Source: an uncultured Christensenellaceae bacterium
GTDB taxonomy: Bacteria > Bacillota > Clostridia > Christensenellales > Pumilibacteraceae
Length of the DNA stretch: 11,286 bases
Assembly: GCA_910588315.1 (NCBI GenBank)
Contig: CAJUQF010000059.1
Coordinates: 1-11,286 of the forward strand
Direction of reading: 5' to 3'
Position 1 is the first letter of the stretch. Every line of letters begins with the position of its first letter. Below the pieces are notes generated by a model, which was not told where the DNA came from, did no database searches, and saw only the letters and a list, made by a program, of their open reading frames with translations. Position numbers and translations under genes: made by a program. Positions 1 to 7,062 of this stretch are shown here, piece by piece.

Positions 1-2
1 GT

Positions 3-2249
3 GTACGCGAGTCTGTCCCTTTTACGGCTTACGGCATAGCCGCACAGCTCGGAGCCGCAATGATCTCGCCCGATCATTTGATGCTGGCTATTCTCGAGGA
101 TCGCAACTGCGTGGCATGCGACGCTATGTATCAGATATACAATATTAACGTTGCCGCCTACAGGCGAAAGATCATCGAAGTATTGCAGGAAAGTCGAAAA
201 AAACAGGAGAGTATGTTTCATAATTTTTTCGGAGACAGTCAGTTCTCGTCGGACTATTATTCCAACAGCGGTGCGCGCGACGGCGGTAACGTAAAAGGTT
301 CGGCGCATTCTCTTCCGGCCCAGCTTGCCGATCTCGGCGTCGACGTCACCGAAAAAGCTCGGCAAAACAAGCTCGATCCGGTCATAGGGAGAGAGCAGGA
401 AGTATCGAGACTTATCGAGATACTTTGCCGTAAAACCAAAAACAACCCGGTGCTTATAGGCGAACCGGGCGTAGGCAAGAGCGCGATAATCGACGGGCTT
501 GCGCGCGCAATTGTCGAAGGCAAAGTGCCGCGGCAGCTGCAAAATAATATAATTTTTTCGCTTAATATCGGGTCGTTGATGGCGGGTACCAAGTATCGCG
601 GTCAGCTCGAGGAAAAACTCAAAACGGCTATCGATCTTATCATCAACAGCGGCAATATAATCGTTTTTATAGACGAACTTCATACTCTTATGCAAGCAGG
701 ATCGAAGGACGGCGAGGTTACTCCGGCAGACATATTGAAGCCGTATCTTGCTCGCGGCGAAATGCAGACTATCGGCGCAACGACTACCGACGAATATCGT
801 AAATATATAGAAGCCGACAAGGCGATGGAACGCCGATTCCAGCCTATAACCGTAGAGCCGCCCACGGTAGAACAAACGATCGAGATCCTGAAAGGATTGA
901 GAAGCAATTATGAGAATTTCCATAAAGTAAAGCTTTCGGATGAGGCGATAGTCGCCGCGGCAAAGCTTTCCGATAAGTATATCTCGGATAGATTTTTACC
1001 CGATAAGGCAATAGACCTTATAGACGAAGCCATGAGCTGTGCAAAAGTCGGCGTATCGCTTTCGCCCGCAGACGTATCCGGTTTGTCGGCGGAACTTACG
1101 GATTGCAACAAGAAAATGCGCGAGTGTGCGGCGAGACAGGAATTTGCGCAAGCCGAAAACTATAAACGTAGGGCGGAAGAACTTGAAAATACCATAAAAT
1201 CGCGAACGTTGCAGAATGCCGCAGAACAAGAAAAAAATACGCTCACCATTACTCCCGACAATATAGCCGACGTTGTTGCGCGTTGGACAAAGATACCGGT
1301 CAGTAAACTTACCGAAACGGAAAGCGCCCGATTGCAAAATCTCGAAGAAATTTTGCACAAGCGCGTCATCGGTCAAAACAAAGCGGTAGAAGCCGTATCA
1401 AAAGCCATAAGACGTGCGCGCGCCGGACTTAAAAGCGATAATCGTCCCATAGGGTCGTTCATATTCTTGGGACCGACGGGTGTGGGCAAGACCGAACTTA
1501 CAAAAGCGCTTGCGGAAGCTATGTTCGATAACGAAAATTCCATAATAAGACTCGATATGAGTGAGTTCATGGAATCTCATTCCGTATCGAAACTTATCGG
1601 AGCGCCTCCCGGGTATGTAGGGTTCGACGACGGCGGTCAGCTAACGGAAAAGGTGCGCAGGCATCCGTATTCCGTAGTCTTATTCGACGAGATCGAAAAA
1701 GCGCATCCGGATGTGTTCAACGTTTTATTGCAGTTGCTTGACGACGGGCGGCTTACCGATTCGCAGGGACGCACGGTATCGTTTAAAAACACTATCATAA
1801 TCATGACGAGCAACGTCGGCGCTACCGCCGCCGCGTCGAAACGTGAGATCGGATTCAATGCCGTAGGAAAGAAAGAAACCGATGTACAGAGCGACGCTTA
1901 CATGAATGCGTTGCGTCAAACATTCAAACCTGAGTTTCTCAACCGTATAGACGTCATATGCGTATTCGATAAGCTTTCCAAAGACGATGTGGCGCGTATT
2001 GCTCAAATCATGATCGCGCGTGTGGAAAAATCGCTTAAAGACAAGAACATAACGTTGACGGTAACAAGTTCCGCACTCGATTGGCTTATAAACAAAGGTT
2101 ACGACGCAGAGTACGGCGCAAGACCTCTTCGCAGGATCATAGAACAAAACGTCGAAGACGAGATCGCCGAAGCAATAATAAGCGGAAAGATCAAGAATAA
2201 CAGCGCCGTAAAGGTGGACTGCATCGATGATAAAATAGTTGTATCCTAA
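3..2249 (+). CDS. clpC: ClpC-type AAA+ ATPase (Clp protease regulatory subunit / disaggregase), 5' partial
   Basis: The frame is open to the left edge, so the true start lies upstream. An internal ATG at 60 would cut through the Clp N domain and is not the start. Residues below count from the codon at position 3 (748 visible). Residues 1-60 match one Clp-N repeat (ISPDHLMLAIL). ClpC normally has two such repeats, so roughly 60-90 residues are probably missing. AAA module 1 has Walker A GEPGVGKS (153-160) and Walker B with D224/E225. A short middle domain with a UVR-like motif (about 371-400, QEFAQAENYKRRAEEL) points to ClpC rather than ClpA or ClpB. AAA module 2 has Walker A GPTGVGKT (490-497) and Walker B with D562/E563. 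The tripeptide IGF (616-618) fits the ClpP-docking loop. By family, the hexamer unfolds substrates for ClpP, usually with adaptors such as MecA or McsB; none is in the window. Regulation lies outside the window. Confidence 0.93.
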   Translation, partial: VRESVPFTAYGIAAQLGAAMISPDHLMLAILEDRNCVACDAMYQIYNINVAAYRRKIIEVLQESRKKQESMFHNFFGDSQFSSDYYSNSGARDGGNVKGSAHSLPAQLADLGVDVTEKARQNKLDPVIGREQEVSRLIEILCRKTKNNPVLIGEPGVGKSAIIDGLARAIVEGKVPRQLQNNIIFSLNIGSLMAGTKYRGQLEEKLKTAIDLIINSGNIIVFIDELHTLMQAGSKDGEVTPADILKPYLARGEMQTIGATTTDEYRKYIEADKAMERRFQPITVEPPTVEQTIEILKGLRSNYENFHKVKLSDEAIVAAAKLSDKYISDRFLPDKAIDLIDEAMSCAKVGVSLSPADVSGLSAELTDCNKKMRECAARQEFAQAENYKRRAEELENTIKSRTLQNAAEQEKNTLTITPDNIADVVARWTKIPVSKLTETESARLQNLEEILHKRVIGQNKAVEAVSKAIRRARAGLKSDNRPIGSFIFLGPTGVGKTELTKALAEAMFDNENSIIRLDMSEFMESHSVSKLIGAPPGYVGFDDGGQLTEKVRRHPYSVVLFDEIEKAHPDVFNVLLQLLDDGRLTDSQGRTVSFKNTIIIMTSNVGATAAASKREIGFNAVGKKETDVQSDAYMNALRQTFKPEFLNRIDVICVFDKLSKDDVARIAQIMIARVEKSLKDKNITLTVTSSALDWLINKGYDAEYGARPLRRIIEQNVEDEIAEAIISGKIKNNSAVKVDCIDDKIVVS

Positions 2250-2263
2250 ATTTAAAAAAGGTA

Positions 2264-2292
2264 TTTACTTTTAACTTTATGTCTGCTATAAT
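2264..2292 (+). promoter_or_regulatory. Sigma-A type promoter of hpf
   Basis: TTTACT (2264-2269), a 17-base spacer and TATAAT (2287-2292), with TGC just before the hexamer (extended -10). The predicted transcription start is near 2299, about 28 bases before the hpf ATG. This lets hpf be expressed separately from clpC. Confidence 0.75.
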
Positions 2293-2326
2293 ATACGCAG
2301 ACGAATAAATAAACCGGAGGCTAATT

Positions 2327-2875
2327 ATGACAATCGAATTCCTTTGCAAGAACTATGATGCGAGCGATAAGCTCAAAGCCATCATCGACAAAAAAGTCCA
2401 AAAACTCGACAAGTTTTTCGATGACGACACTCGCATAAAGATCGCGCTCAAAAAAGGCAATACTCGCAGTGCGAACGATTTATATACGTTGGAACTCACG
2501 ATCTTGCTCGACAGCACGGTATTGCGTGCCGAAGTAACGAGCGACAATATGTATAATAACATCGATCTTGCTATTCCCAAACTCGAGAAGCAGATTATTC
2601 GTCATCATAAGAAGATCGAATCCAAATCCAAGAAATTCCGCGTGAAAGAATTGGCAATACCGCAGGAAATTCCGGAAGAGGAGATAAACGAAGAAAAGAC
2701 GTTGGTACGTTCCAAGTGCTATACGCTCGTTCCTATGTCCATTGACGACGCCATAGAAGAACTCGAACTTGTCGGGCATAATTTCTATGTTTTTCTCAAT
2801 AAATCCACCGATTCGATCAATGTGCTTTACGTACGAAACGACGGTAACTACGGTCTTATAGAAACCGTTGTATAG
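2327..2875 (+). CDS. hpf: Long-form ribosome hibernation promoting factor
   Basis: This 182-residue protein matches long HPF of Gram-positive bacteria, which drives formation of inactive 100S ribosome dimers in stationary phase or stress. Residues 1-98 form the S30AE/RaiA-like domain that binds the 30S decoding region. It includes a basic stretch ending in KLEKQIIRHHKK. Residues 99-122 are a charged linker. Residues 124-182 are the C-terminal dimerisation domain, with the family pattern PMSIDDAIEELELVGHNFYVF and the ending DGNYGLIE. The start is fixed by a strong Shine-Dalgarno CGGAGG (2315-2320) six bases before the ATG. It has its own promoter and terminator, so it looks monocistronic. The neighbouring clpC is also a stress gene, but shared control is only an inference. 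Confidence 0.96.
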   Translation: MTIEFLCKNYDASDKLKAIIDKKVQKLDKFFDDDTRIKIALKKGNTRSANDLYTLELTILLDSTVLRAEVTSDNMYNNIDLAIPKLEKQIIRHHKKIESKSKKFRVKELAIPQEIPEEEINEEKTLVRSKCYTLVPMSIDDAIEELELVGHNFYVFLNKSTDSINVLYVRNDGNYGLIETVV

Positions 2876-2889
2876 TTGTCGATTACAGC

Positions 2890-2920
2890 GAAACGCCGAT
2901 ATAACGTCGGCGTTTTGTTG
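2890..2920 (+). terminator. Rho-independent terminator of hpf
   Basis: Perfect 9-bp stem AAACGCCGA (2891-2899) / TCGGCGTTT (2907-2915) with a 7-base loop, followed by a T-rich tail. It starts 15 bases after the hpf stop codon. Confidence 0.85.
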
Positions 2921-2935
2921 TGTAAAAAGTGCGTC

Positions 2936-2968
2936 ATAACGCTTGATTTTCTTTGTTGTTAGCGTTAT
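2936..2968. promoter_or_regulatory. Inverted repeat at the pgi promoter, candidate operator
   Basis: ATAACGC (2936-2942) and its exact reverse complement GCGTTAT (2962-2968) are separated by 19 bases. The left arm abuts the -35 box and the right arm overlaps the -10 box. The repeat lies upstream of the predicted transcription start, so it would not be in pgi mRNA. That favours a protein-binding site over an RNA structure. The binding factor is unknown, and a 7-bp repeat could be chance. Confidence 0.4.
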
Positions 2969-2971
2969 ACT
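2943..2971 (+). promoter_or_regulatory. Sigma-A type promoter of pgi
   Basis: TTGATT (2943-2948), a 17-base spacer and TATACT (2966-2971). The predicted transcription start is near 2978. It lies between the hpf terminator and the pgi Shine-Dalgarno. Confidence 0.75.
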
Positions 2972-3000
2972 ATATTTGCAATTTAAAGGAGATGATTTGT

Positions 3001-4395
3001 ATGAAACTCAAATTCGATTACAACAATATGATGGACTCCGCGATCGGCGAACACGGAATCAAAAAGACCGAGATCGACGGTGCGATGAAAGCGCATAAAG
3101 CCGCTTTCTCCGAAGTTATCGATAACAGCGGAAAAGGCTGGCAGGAGTGGGCCGACACGCCGCTTATTTCCGCCGAGGAGATAACAAAACTTAACGCGTT
3201 CGGAAAAAAAATACGCGAAAAAGCATCGAGTTTTGTTGTGTTGGGTATCGGCGGATCAGCGCTCGGACCGATTTGCGTATTCAATGCGTTGTTGCATTTG
3301 CACCATAACGAATTGCCCGAGAAAATGCGTAAAGCTCCCAAGATATACGTCGAAGATAACGTCGATCCGGAAAGAATGGCAGCTCTTTTCGATGTGATCG
3401 ATATTAAGACTACATATTTTAACGTTATTACAAAGTCGGGCGAGACAAGCGAAACGTTGAGCCAGTTTATAATTCTTTACAACATGCTTAAAAAAGCGGT
3501 CGGCGAGAAAGCTGCGAAAGAACATATTTTCGTTACTACCACTATAGGTAAAGGCGCGCTTTACAACGTAGCGAAAAAGGAGGGGTTCGAGATATTCGAA
3601 GTTCCTGCCGGTGTCGGCGGACGGTTCTCTGTACTTTCGAATGTCGGACTCGTGCCGTTTGCGGTAATGGGGCTTGATATCGAGAGCATGCTTGCCGGAG
3701 CGAGAGCCATGCGCTCGGCGTGCGAGCGTGAAGACATTTACGCAAATCCCGCGCTTATGACGGCTTTTCTTCAAGTTAAATCCATGCAAGCCGGAAAAAA
3801 TATTTCGGTAATGATGCCGTATGCTGACGGACTTAAAACAATGGCGGATTTTTATTGTCAGATCTGGGCGGAATCGCTCGGCAAAGCCGTGGACAAAAAT
3901 AATGCTACGGTAAATTGTGGACAGACACCCGCAAAATCACTCGGCGTTACTGATCAACACAGTCAGGTTCAGCTTTATACAGAAGGTCCCTACGATAAGG
4001 TAGTCACGTTTATCGGCGTGGAGAAATTCGGCGATACGGTCGATATTCCTGCCGATGAGAAAGCCGATGTCGGCGATTTCCTGAAAGGGCATACCATGAA
4101 CGAGCTTATCACTGCGGAGCGTAAGTCTACCGAGTTTGCGCTTACTAAAGCGGGCAGATCGAATTTCACTATCATGTTCCCCGAAGTAAATACCGAAACG
4201 GTAGGCGAACTTCTCATGTATTTCATGTACGAAACCGCTTTTGCCGGCGCGTATCTCAATATAGATACGTTCAATCAACCGGGTGTTGAAGAAGGAAAGA
4301 AAGCTACGTTTGCCATGATCGGCCGCGCCGGTTACGAACAAAAGCTTGCCGAACTTAATTCTATCAAAAAGAATGACGCTTACATAATTAAGTAA
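3001..4395 (+). CDS. pgi: Glucose-6-phosphate isomerase
   Basis: Interconverts glucose-6-phosphate and fructose-6-phosphate in glycolysis and gluconeogenesis, in the cytosol. The ATG at 3001 gives 464 residues, close to bacillar Pgi. It is preceded by AAAGGAG (2985-2991) nine bases upstream. A longer frame from a TTG at 2953 would start inside the promoter, and an ATG at 2992 sits against the Shine-Dalgarno; both are unlikely. Visible motifs are GIGGSALGP (82-90) and the phosphate-binding loop TKSGETSE (144-151). The first family signature is GGRFSVLSNVG (206-216). E291 lies in ESLGK, H320 in DQHSQVQLYTEGP, and a conserved lysine in the C-terminal EEGKK (430-434). All expected active-site regions are present, so the enzyme should be active. 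It is transcribed from its own promoter; an HPr-like gene follows 85 bases downstream. Confidence 0.97.
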   Translation: MKLKFDYNNMMDSAIGEHGIKKTEIDGAMKAHKAAFSEVIDNSGKGWQEWADTPLISAEEITKLNAFGKKIREKASSFVVLGIGGSALGPICVFNALLHLHHNELPEKMRKAPKIYVEDNVDPERMAALFDVIDIKTTYFNVITKSGETSETLSQFIILYNMLKKAVGEKAAKEHIFVTTTIGKGALYNVAKKEGFEIFEVPAGVGGRFSVLSNVGLVPFAVMGLDIESMLAGARAMRSACEREDIYANPALMTAFLQVKSMQAGKNISVMMPYADGLKTMADFYCQIWAESLGKAVDKNNATVNCGQTPAKSLGVTDQHSQVQLYTEGPYDKVVTFIGVEKFGDTVDIPADEKADVGDFLKGHTMNELITAERKSTEFALTKAGRSNFTIMFPEVNTETVGELLMYFMYETAFAGAYLNIDTFNQPGVEEGKKATFAMIGRAGYEQKLAELNSIKKNDAYIIK

Positions 4396-4420
4396 TTTGA
4401 GTGTAAATCTAAAAAAAGTG

Positions 4421-4449
4421 TTGCATATTATTCTGTTTTATGATAGAAT
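4421..4449 (+). promoter_or_regulatory. Sigma-A type promoter of the HPr-like gene
   Basis: TTGCAT (4421-4426), a 17-base spacer and TAGAAT (4444-4449), with TGA directly before the hexamer (extended -10). The predicted start is near 4456, giving a leader of about 25 bases that carries AGGAGGT (4470-4476). Confidence 0.75.
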
Positions 4450-4480
4450 ACGAATATAAATATAACCATAGGAGGTTGAT

Positions 4481-4711
4481 ATGAAGTCAGTCAAGGTATA
4501 TTTCCCCTCTACGGAAAGCGTTAAGGATTTTGTTAATGCGGTTTCGAGCTATCCCTATGAAGTGGATCTGCATAGCGGCAGATACGTTGTAGACGCAAAA
4601 TCGCTTTTGGGTATATTCTCGCTCGATCTTGCAAAACCCATCGTTTGCGAAATCTATAACGATAATTGCGATGATCTCATCAAAGATATAAACAAATATA
4701 TAGCTAAATAG
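4481..4711 (+). CDS. HPr-fold protein lacking the phosphocarrier histidine
   Basis: This 76-residue protein aligns with the HPr family of the sugar phosphotransferase system. The best stretch is DAKSLLGIFSLDLAK (38-52), matching the HPr region NLKSIMGVMSLGIAK around regulatory Ser46; S41 is the equivalent serine. The N-terminal active-site segment GIHARPA with catalytic His15 is missing. The corresponding residues 10-16 read STESVKD, and the only histidine (H31) lies in an unrelated strand. It therefore should not carry phosphate from enzyme I. By analogy with Bacillus Crh, which also lacks His15 but keeps Ser46, a regulatory role is possible; this is inference. A strong AGGAGG precedes the ATG, and it has its own promoter. 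Its position after pgi suggests a link to carbon metabolism. Many Clostridia carry such proteins annotated simply as HPr family. Confidence 0.8.
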   Translation: MKSVKVYFPSTESVKDFVNAVSSYPYEVDLHSGRYVVDAKSLLGIFSLDLAKPIVCEIYNDNCDDLIKDINKYIAK

Positions 4712-4728
4712 AAATTTCGATATTGTTG

Positions 4729-4764
4729 CGAAGCGGCGAGTTCGTCTTGCCGCTTTGATTTTAT
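4729..4764 (+). terminator. Probable terminator or attenuator after the HPr-like gene
   Basis: A 10-bp stem, 4731-4740 paired with 4746-4755 with one G-U pair, around the loop TTCGT. The tail TGATTTTAT is only moderately T-rich. The next gene has no clear promoter of its own, so partial read-through is likely. Confidence 0.6.
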
Positions 4765-4779
4765 CGGTACGGGAGCATT

Positions 4780-5532
4780 ATGCGTCGCGATTATATAGAA
4801 AGTATGAAAGCCGCCGGATTCGGTGAGTTTTTGACTGCTTGCGAATCTCTGAAAAATTGTAAATACGTAATAGCCGAAAGCAAAATTACCGCTTTGCTTA
4901 AATCGATCGCGGACAATAAACAACTTTATGCGTTATTCGGACGCGTGTTGTACGGTTTTAACTATAACGTTACTTTTTCGGAGTGTGTAAATAACGGAAC
5001 ATTTTCATTGCCGAACGAACCGAAGAAGGCGATAGCTTTGGTGTTCAGAATTTTATTGGACATCGACGGCGAGAAAATGTCGCTGAAGAATTTTTTGGAA
5101 GCGTATTTTTACAGCGTATCGATTAATGAATCATACGCGCGCTTTTGCTTGGAAGTAATAAGTCCGTTCGAATCGTATTGCCGGGCTTTGTTTGCTCATG
5201 CGGAAAAGATCGCGCCTATAGACGACGCTTCCGAACGACCGGGCGACGACGGCGCCGACAAAAAACGCGATATGCTGAAAAACGATGCGCTAAACTGCAT
5301 ATCCACGCTTGTAGAGATAGCGGAATCGGTTATTACCGGCGTGATAGACCGTGCCGAGTTTACGGCATGTTTAAACGGATTGTCGCGCGCCGTGGAGTCG
5401 GATGATTACGAAAATATTATTTCGGCGTTCTTGGGCGTTAAGTATGCCGTAGCATATTTTTTCAAGTCGGCAAAGACCGTACTCGATATTTACAAAAAAC
5501 TCGAGTTCGACATAAAACATCTTGCCGATTAG
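4780..5532 (+). CDS. Hypothetical helical protein, 250 residues
   Basis: I do not recognise a family. The start ATG is preceded by GGGAG (4771-4775) with a short 4-base spacer. The frame runs uninterrupted to a stop just before a strong terminator, and codon use resembles the neighbours, so it is a real gene. The protein looks largely alpha-helical and soluble, with no signal peptide and no convincing membrane segment. Residues 1-143 form an N-terminal part. A charged, glycine- and proline-containing linker follows (about 144-163, with SERPGDDGADKKRD). The C-terminal helical part (about 164-250) ends in an amphipathic stretch. Scattered cysteines (C21, C27, C69, C123, C134, C173, C198) form no metal motif. 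It lies 68 bases after the HPr-like gene behind an incomplete-looking terminator and may be co-transcribed with it. No function can be assigned. Confidence 0.8.
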   Translation: MRRDYIESMKAAGFGEFLTACESLKNCKYVIAESKITALLKSIADNKQLYALFGRVLYGFNYNVTFSECVNNGTFSLPNEPKKAIALVFRILLDIDGEKMSLKNFLEAYFYSVSINESYARFCLEVISPFESYCRALFAHAEKIAPIDDASERPGDDGADKKRDMLKNDALNCISTLVEIAESVITGVIDRAEFTACLNGLSRAVESDDYENIISAFLGVKYAVAYFFKSAKTVLDIYKKLEFDIKHLAD

Positions 5533-5551
5533 ATGATCGCATAATACAAAT

Positions 5552-5584
5552 AAAACGCGACTTGTCGTTGACCGGTCGCGTTTT
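5552..5584. terminator. Bidirectional terminator between convergent transcription units
   Basis: Perfect 10-bp stem AAAACGCGAC (5552-5561) / GTCGCGTTTT (5575-5584) with a 13-base loop. On the plus strand it ends in T residues after the hypothetical gene. Read on the minus strand the stem is followed by ATTTG, so it also serves the GDPD-GtrA unit, whose last stop codon is at 5627. Confidence 0.85.
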
Positions 5585-5586
5585 GC

Positions 5587-5622
5587 ATTGAAGATATTAT
5601 TTATATTGAAGATATTATTTAT
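5587..5622. repeat. Perfect tandem duplication of an 18-bp unit
   Basis: ATTGAAGATATTATTTAT occurs at 5587-5604 and again, without a gap or mismatch, at 5605-5622. It lies between the shared terminator and the end of the GtrA gene, outside coding sequence. Replication slippage is the simplest origin. Confidence 0.9.
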
Positions 5623-5626
5623 GTAG

Positions 5627-6154
5627 TTATAGATTTATCGTGTTTTCGTCGTCGCGTATAAGATTTACGTTGAATATAAACATACGGCGCGTAATAAAGT
5701 TGTACACGAATACTATCAATTGTACAAGCAGTTTTACTATCCAAATATTTCCGCCGATTATGTCATAACCGATCCAGCTCCCAAGCGAAGTAAGTCCCAG
5801 TCCGATAGCGGAAAATATTACGAACTTAATAAAGCCGTGTGAATTTTTACCTACGTTTCCGTATTTAAAAACGAAAACGGAGGAGAGAATATAGTTTACG
5901 AGAATTGCGGCAACGTAACCGATAACGGTCGCCGTTATGTAAACAGAGAGCGTCGGTTCGTAAACGATACCGCCTTTTGTCGCGCCGGAAAACACACCTA
6001 TAAACCCGTCGTAATATTCATTCCCGTATGCATATAGAAAAACGGCAGTCAGCAAAAAATCGACTGCATTGGACGCAAGTCCGACTGCAATCGATTTTAA
6101 AAATTCGATTGTGGTTTGTTTGTCTTTAAAAACCGAAAAAATGCCTTTTCTCAT
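5627..6154 (-). CDS. GtrA-family integral membrane protein
   Basis: This 175-residue protein has four predicted membrane segments: about 18-43, 71-96, 109-130 and 137-160. The layout fits the GtrA family (often linked to flipping or handling polyprenyl-linked sugars in envelope glycosylation). The family-like NYILSSVFVF (87-96) and YNFITRRMFIF (151-161) follow membrane helices 2 and 4. The loop between helices 1 and 2 (about 44-70) is longer than in typical GtrA proteins of 120-140 residues. The start ATG lies 15 bases after the stop of the phosphodiesterase gene, and no Shine-Dalgarno is visible in that gap. Translation probably depends on coupling to the upstream gene. Without a glycosyltransferase next to it, the substrate cannot be named. 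Confidence 0.85.
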   Translation of the reverse strand: MRKGIFSVFKDKQTTIEFLKSIAVGLASNAVDFLLTAVFLYAYGNEYYDGFIGVFSGATKGGIVYEPTLSVYITATVIGYVAAILVNYILSSVFVFKYGNVGKNSHGFIKFVIFSAIGLGLTSLGSWIGYDIIGGNIWIVKLLVQLIVFVYNFITRRMFIFNVNLIRDDENTINL

Positions 6155-6169
6155 AAGCGTGGCTGCGTT

Positions 6170-6910
6170 TTAATTTTCTGTTTCCACTTGAGGGATAAAC
6201 CCTTCGAATATATAGTTATCGCAAATTTTCTGAGCTTTTTGAGCTTCGAGTTCGCTACGCAATGTCCAGGCAATTACGGGGAGACCCGAATTAGTTACAT
6301 ATTTGTTAGGAAGATTACTGATCTTATATGCAATAAAATCGGGATGGGAAATATCGTTGTATTTGAGCTTTTTCAGGCGTTTTTTATCGCGTCTCGAGGC
6401 GTCGAAATCGGCATGATGGAAGTAGGATGCCAACTGTCCGCGCATTATCTGGGGTGCGTTCTTGTGGAAAAACTGCATCGAATACGGATCGAATGATTCT
6501 ACGGCATAATCTCCGGAATAAGATTTAAGCATGTCTATGACTTTCTCTTCCAACGCAAAAGATTTTTCGGCTTTCTTGATCTCTATAAGAAGCGGAACTT
6601 TTCCGTTGACGGTTTCGAGAACTTGTTCGAACGTGGGGATGCCGAAGTCTGTTTTAAGCAATTTAATATCGGCGAGATCTTCCGTTTTGAGATTGGATAC
6701 GTAGCCGTCGCGATTGGTCATGCGGCTTAATTTTTCGTCGTGGAATACTATTACCGTTTGATCGTCTATAATACGTACGTCAAGTTCTATGGCAAAACCA
6801 TGCTCGACCGAATTCGAGAATGCAGGCAATGAGTTTTCGGGAAGTTCGAAGTTGTGTAAGCCTCGATGGGCTATCGGGTTACTCAAGACCCAGGAAGTTT
6901 TGATTTCCAT
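6170..6910 (-). CDS. Cytosolic glycerophosphodiester phosphodiesterase (GDPD family)
   Basis: Hydrolyses glycerophosphodiesters to glycerol-3-phosphate and the alcohol, using a TIM-barrel fold and a divalent metal. The 246 residues carry the full GDPD signature: AHRG with H15 and R16, then PEN (24-26), and ELDV with metal ligands E42 and D44. These are followed by VIVFHDEKLSRMT with the second catalytic H57, metal ligand E110 in LLIEIK, and a C-terminal IAWTLR. There is no signal peptide, so it acts in the cytosol, like UgpQ. The start ATG has AAGG (minus strand, 6918-6921) seven bases upstream and a good promoter further up. It is the first gene of a two-gene minus-strand unit with the GtrA protein, hinting at lipid or teichoic-acid glycerophosphate turnover; that link is inference. 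Confidence 0.93.
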   Translation of the reverse strand: MEIKTSWVLSNPIAHRGLHNFELPENSLPAFSNSVEHGFAIELDVRIIDDQTVIVFHDEKLSRMTNRDGYVSNLKTEDLADIKLLKTDFGIPTFEQVLETVNGKVPLLIEIKKAEKSFALEEKVIDMLKSYSGDYAVESFDPYSMQFFHKNAPQIMRGQLASYFHHADFDASRRDKKRLKKLKYNDISHPDFIAYKISNLPNKYVTNSGLPVIAWTLRSELEAQKAQKICDNYIFEGFIPQVETEN

Positions 6911-6940
6911 GAAACAACCTTGTATCTGTTATTTATAATA

Positions 6941-6969
6941 ATTATATCATCTTTGATTTTTTTTTACAA
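6941..6969 (-). promoter_or_regulatory. Sigma-A type promoter of the GDPD-GtrA unit
   Basis: On the minus strand: TTGTAA (6969-6964), a 17-base spacer containing a run of A residues, and TATAAT (6946-6941) preceded by TGA (extended -10). The predicted start is near 6934, leaving a leader of about 24 bases. It is divergent from the lepA promoter. Confidence 0.75.
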
Positions 6970-7027
6970 TAGATTTACACCAAGTTTAATGATTTTAGTG
7001 AATTTTTCAGCTATTTATCGTTTTTAA

Positions 7028-7056
7028 TTGCTGTTTTTGCAATGTTGTGATATAAT
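7028..7056 (+). promoter_or_regulatory. Sigma-A type promoter of lepA, predicted leaderless
   Basis: TTGCTG (7028-7033), a 17-base spacer and a perfect TATAAT (7051-7056) preceded by TGA (extended -10). Only six bases separate the hexamer from the lepA ATG, so the predicted first transcribed base is the A of that ATG. Confidence 0.75.
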
Positions 7057-7062
7057 TTTCTT

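Noticed and set aside
60..62. ATG at 60 as the start of the ClpC gene
   Set aside because: The frame is open to position 3, and those codons encode ClpN-like sequence, so the gene is cut by the window edge.
2953..3000. Longer Pgi starting at TTG 2953 or ATG 2992
   Set aside because: TTG 2953 lies inside the promoter, before the transcription start. ATG 2992 is directly against the Shine-Dalgarno. ATG 3001 has proper spacing.
6116..6496. Plus-strand frame of 126 codons over the GDPD gene
   Set aside because: It overlaps a complete GDPD with all catalytic residues on the other strand and resembles no family.
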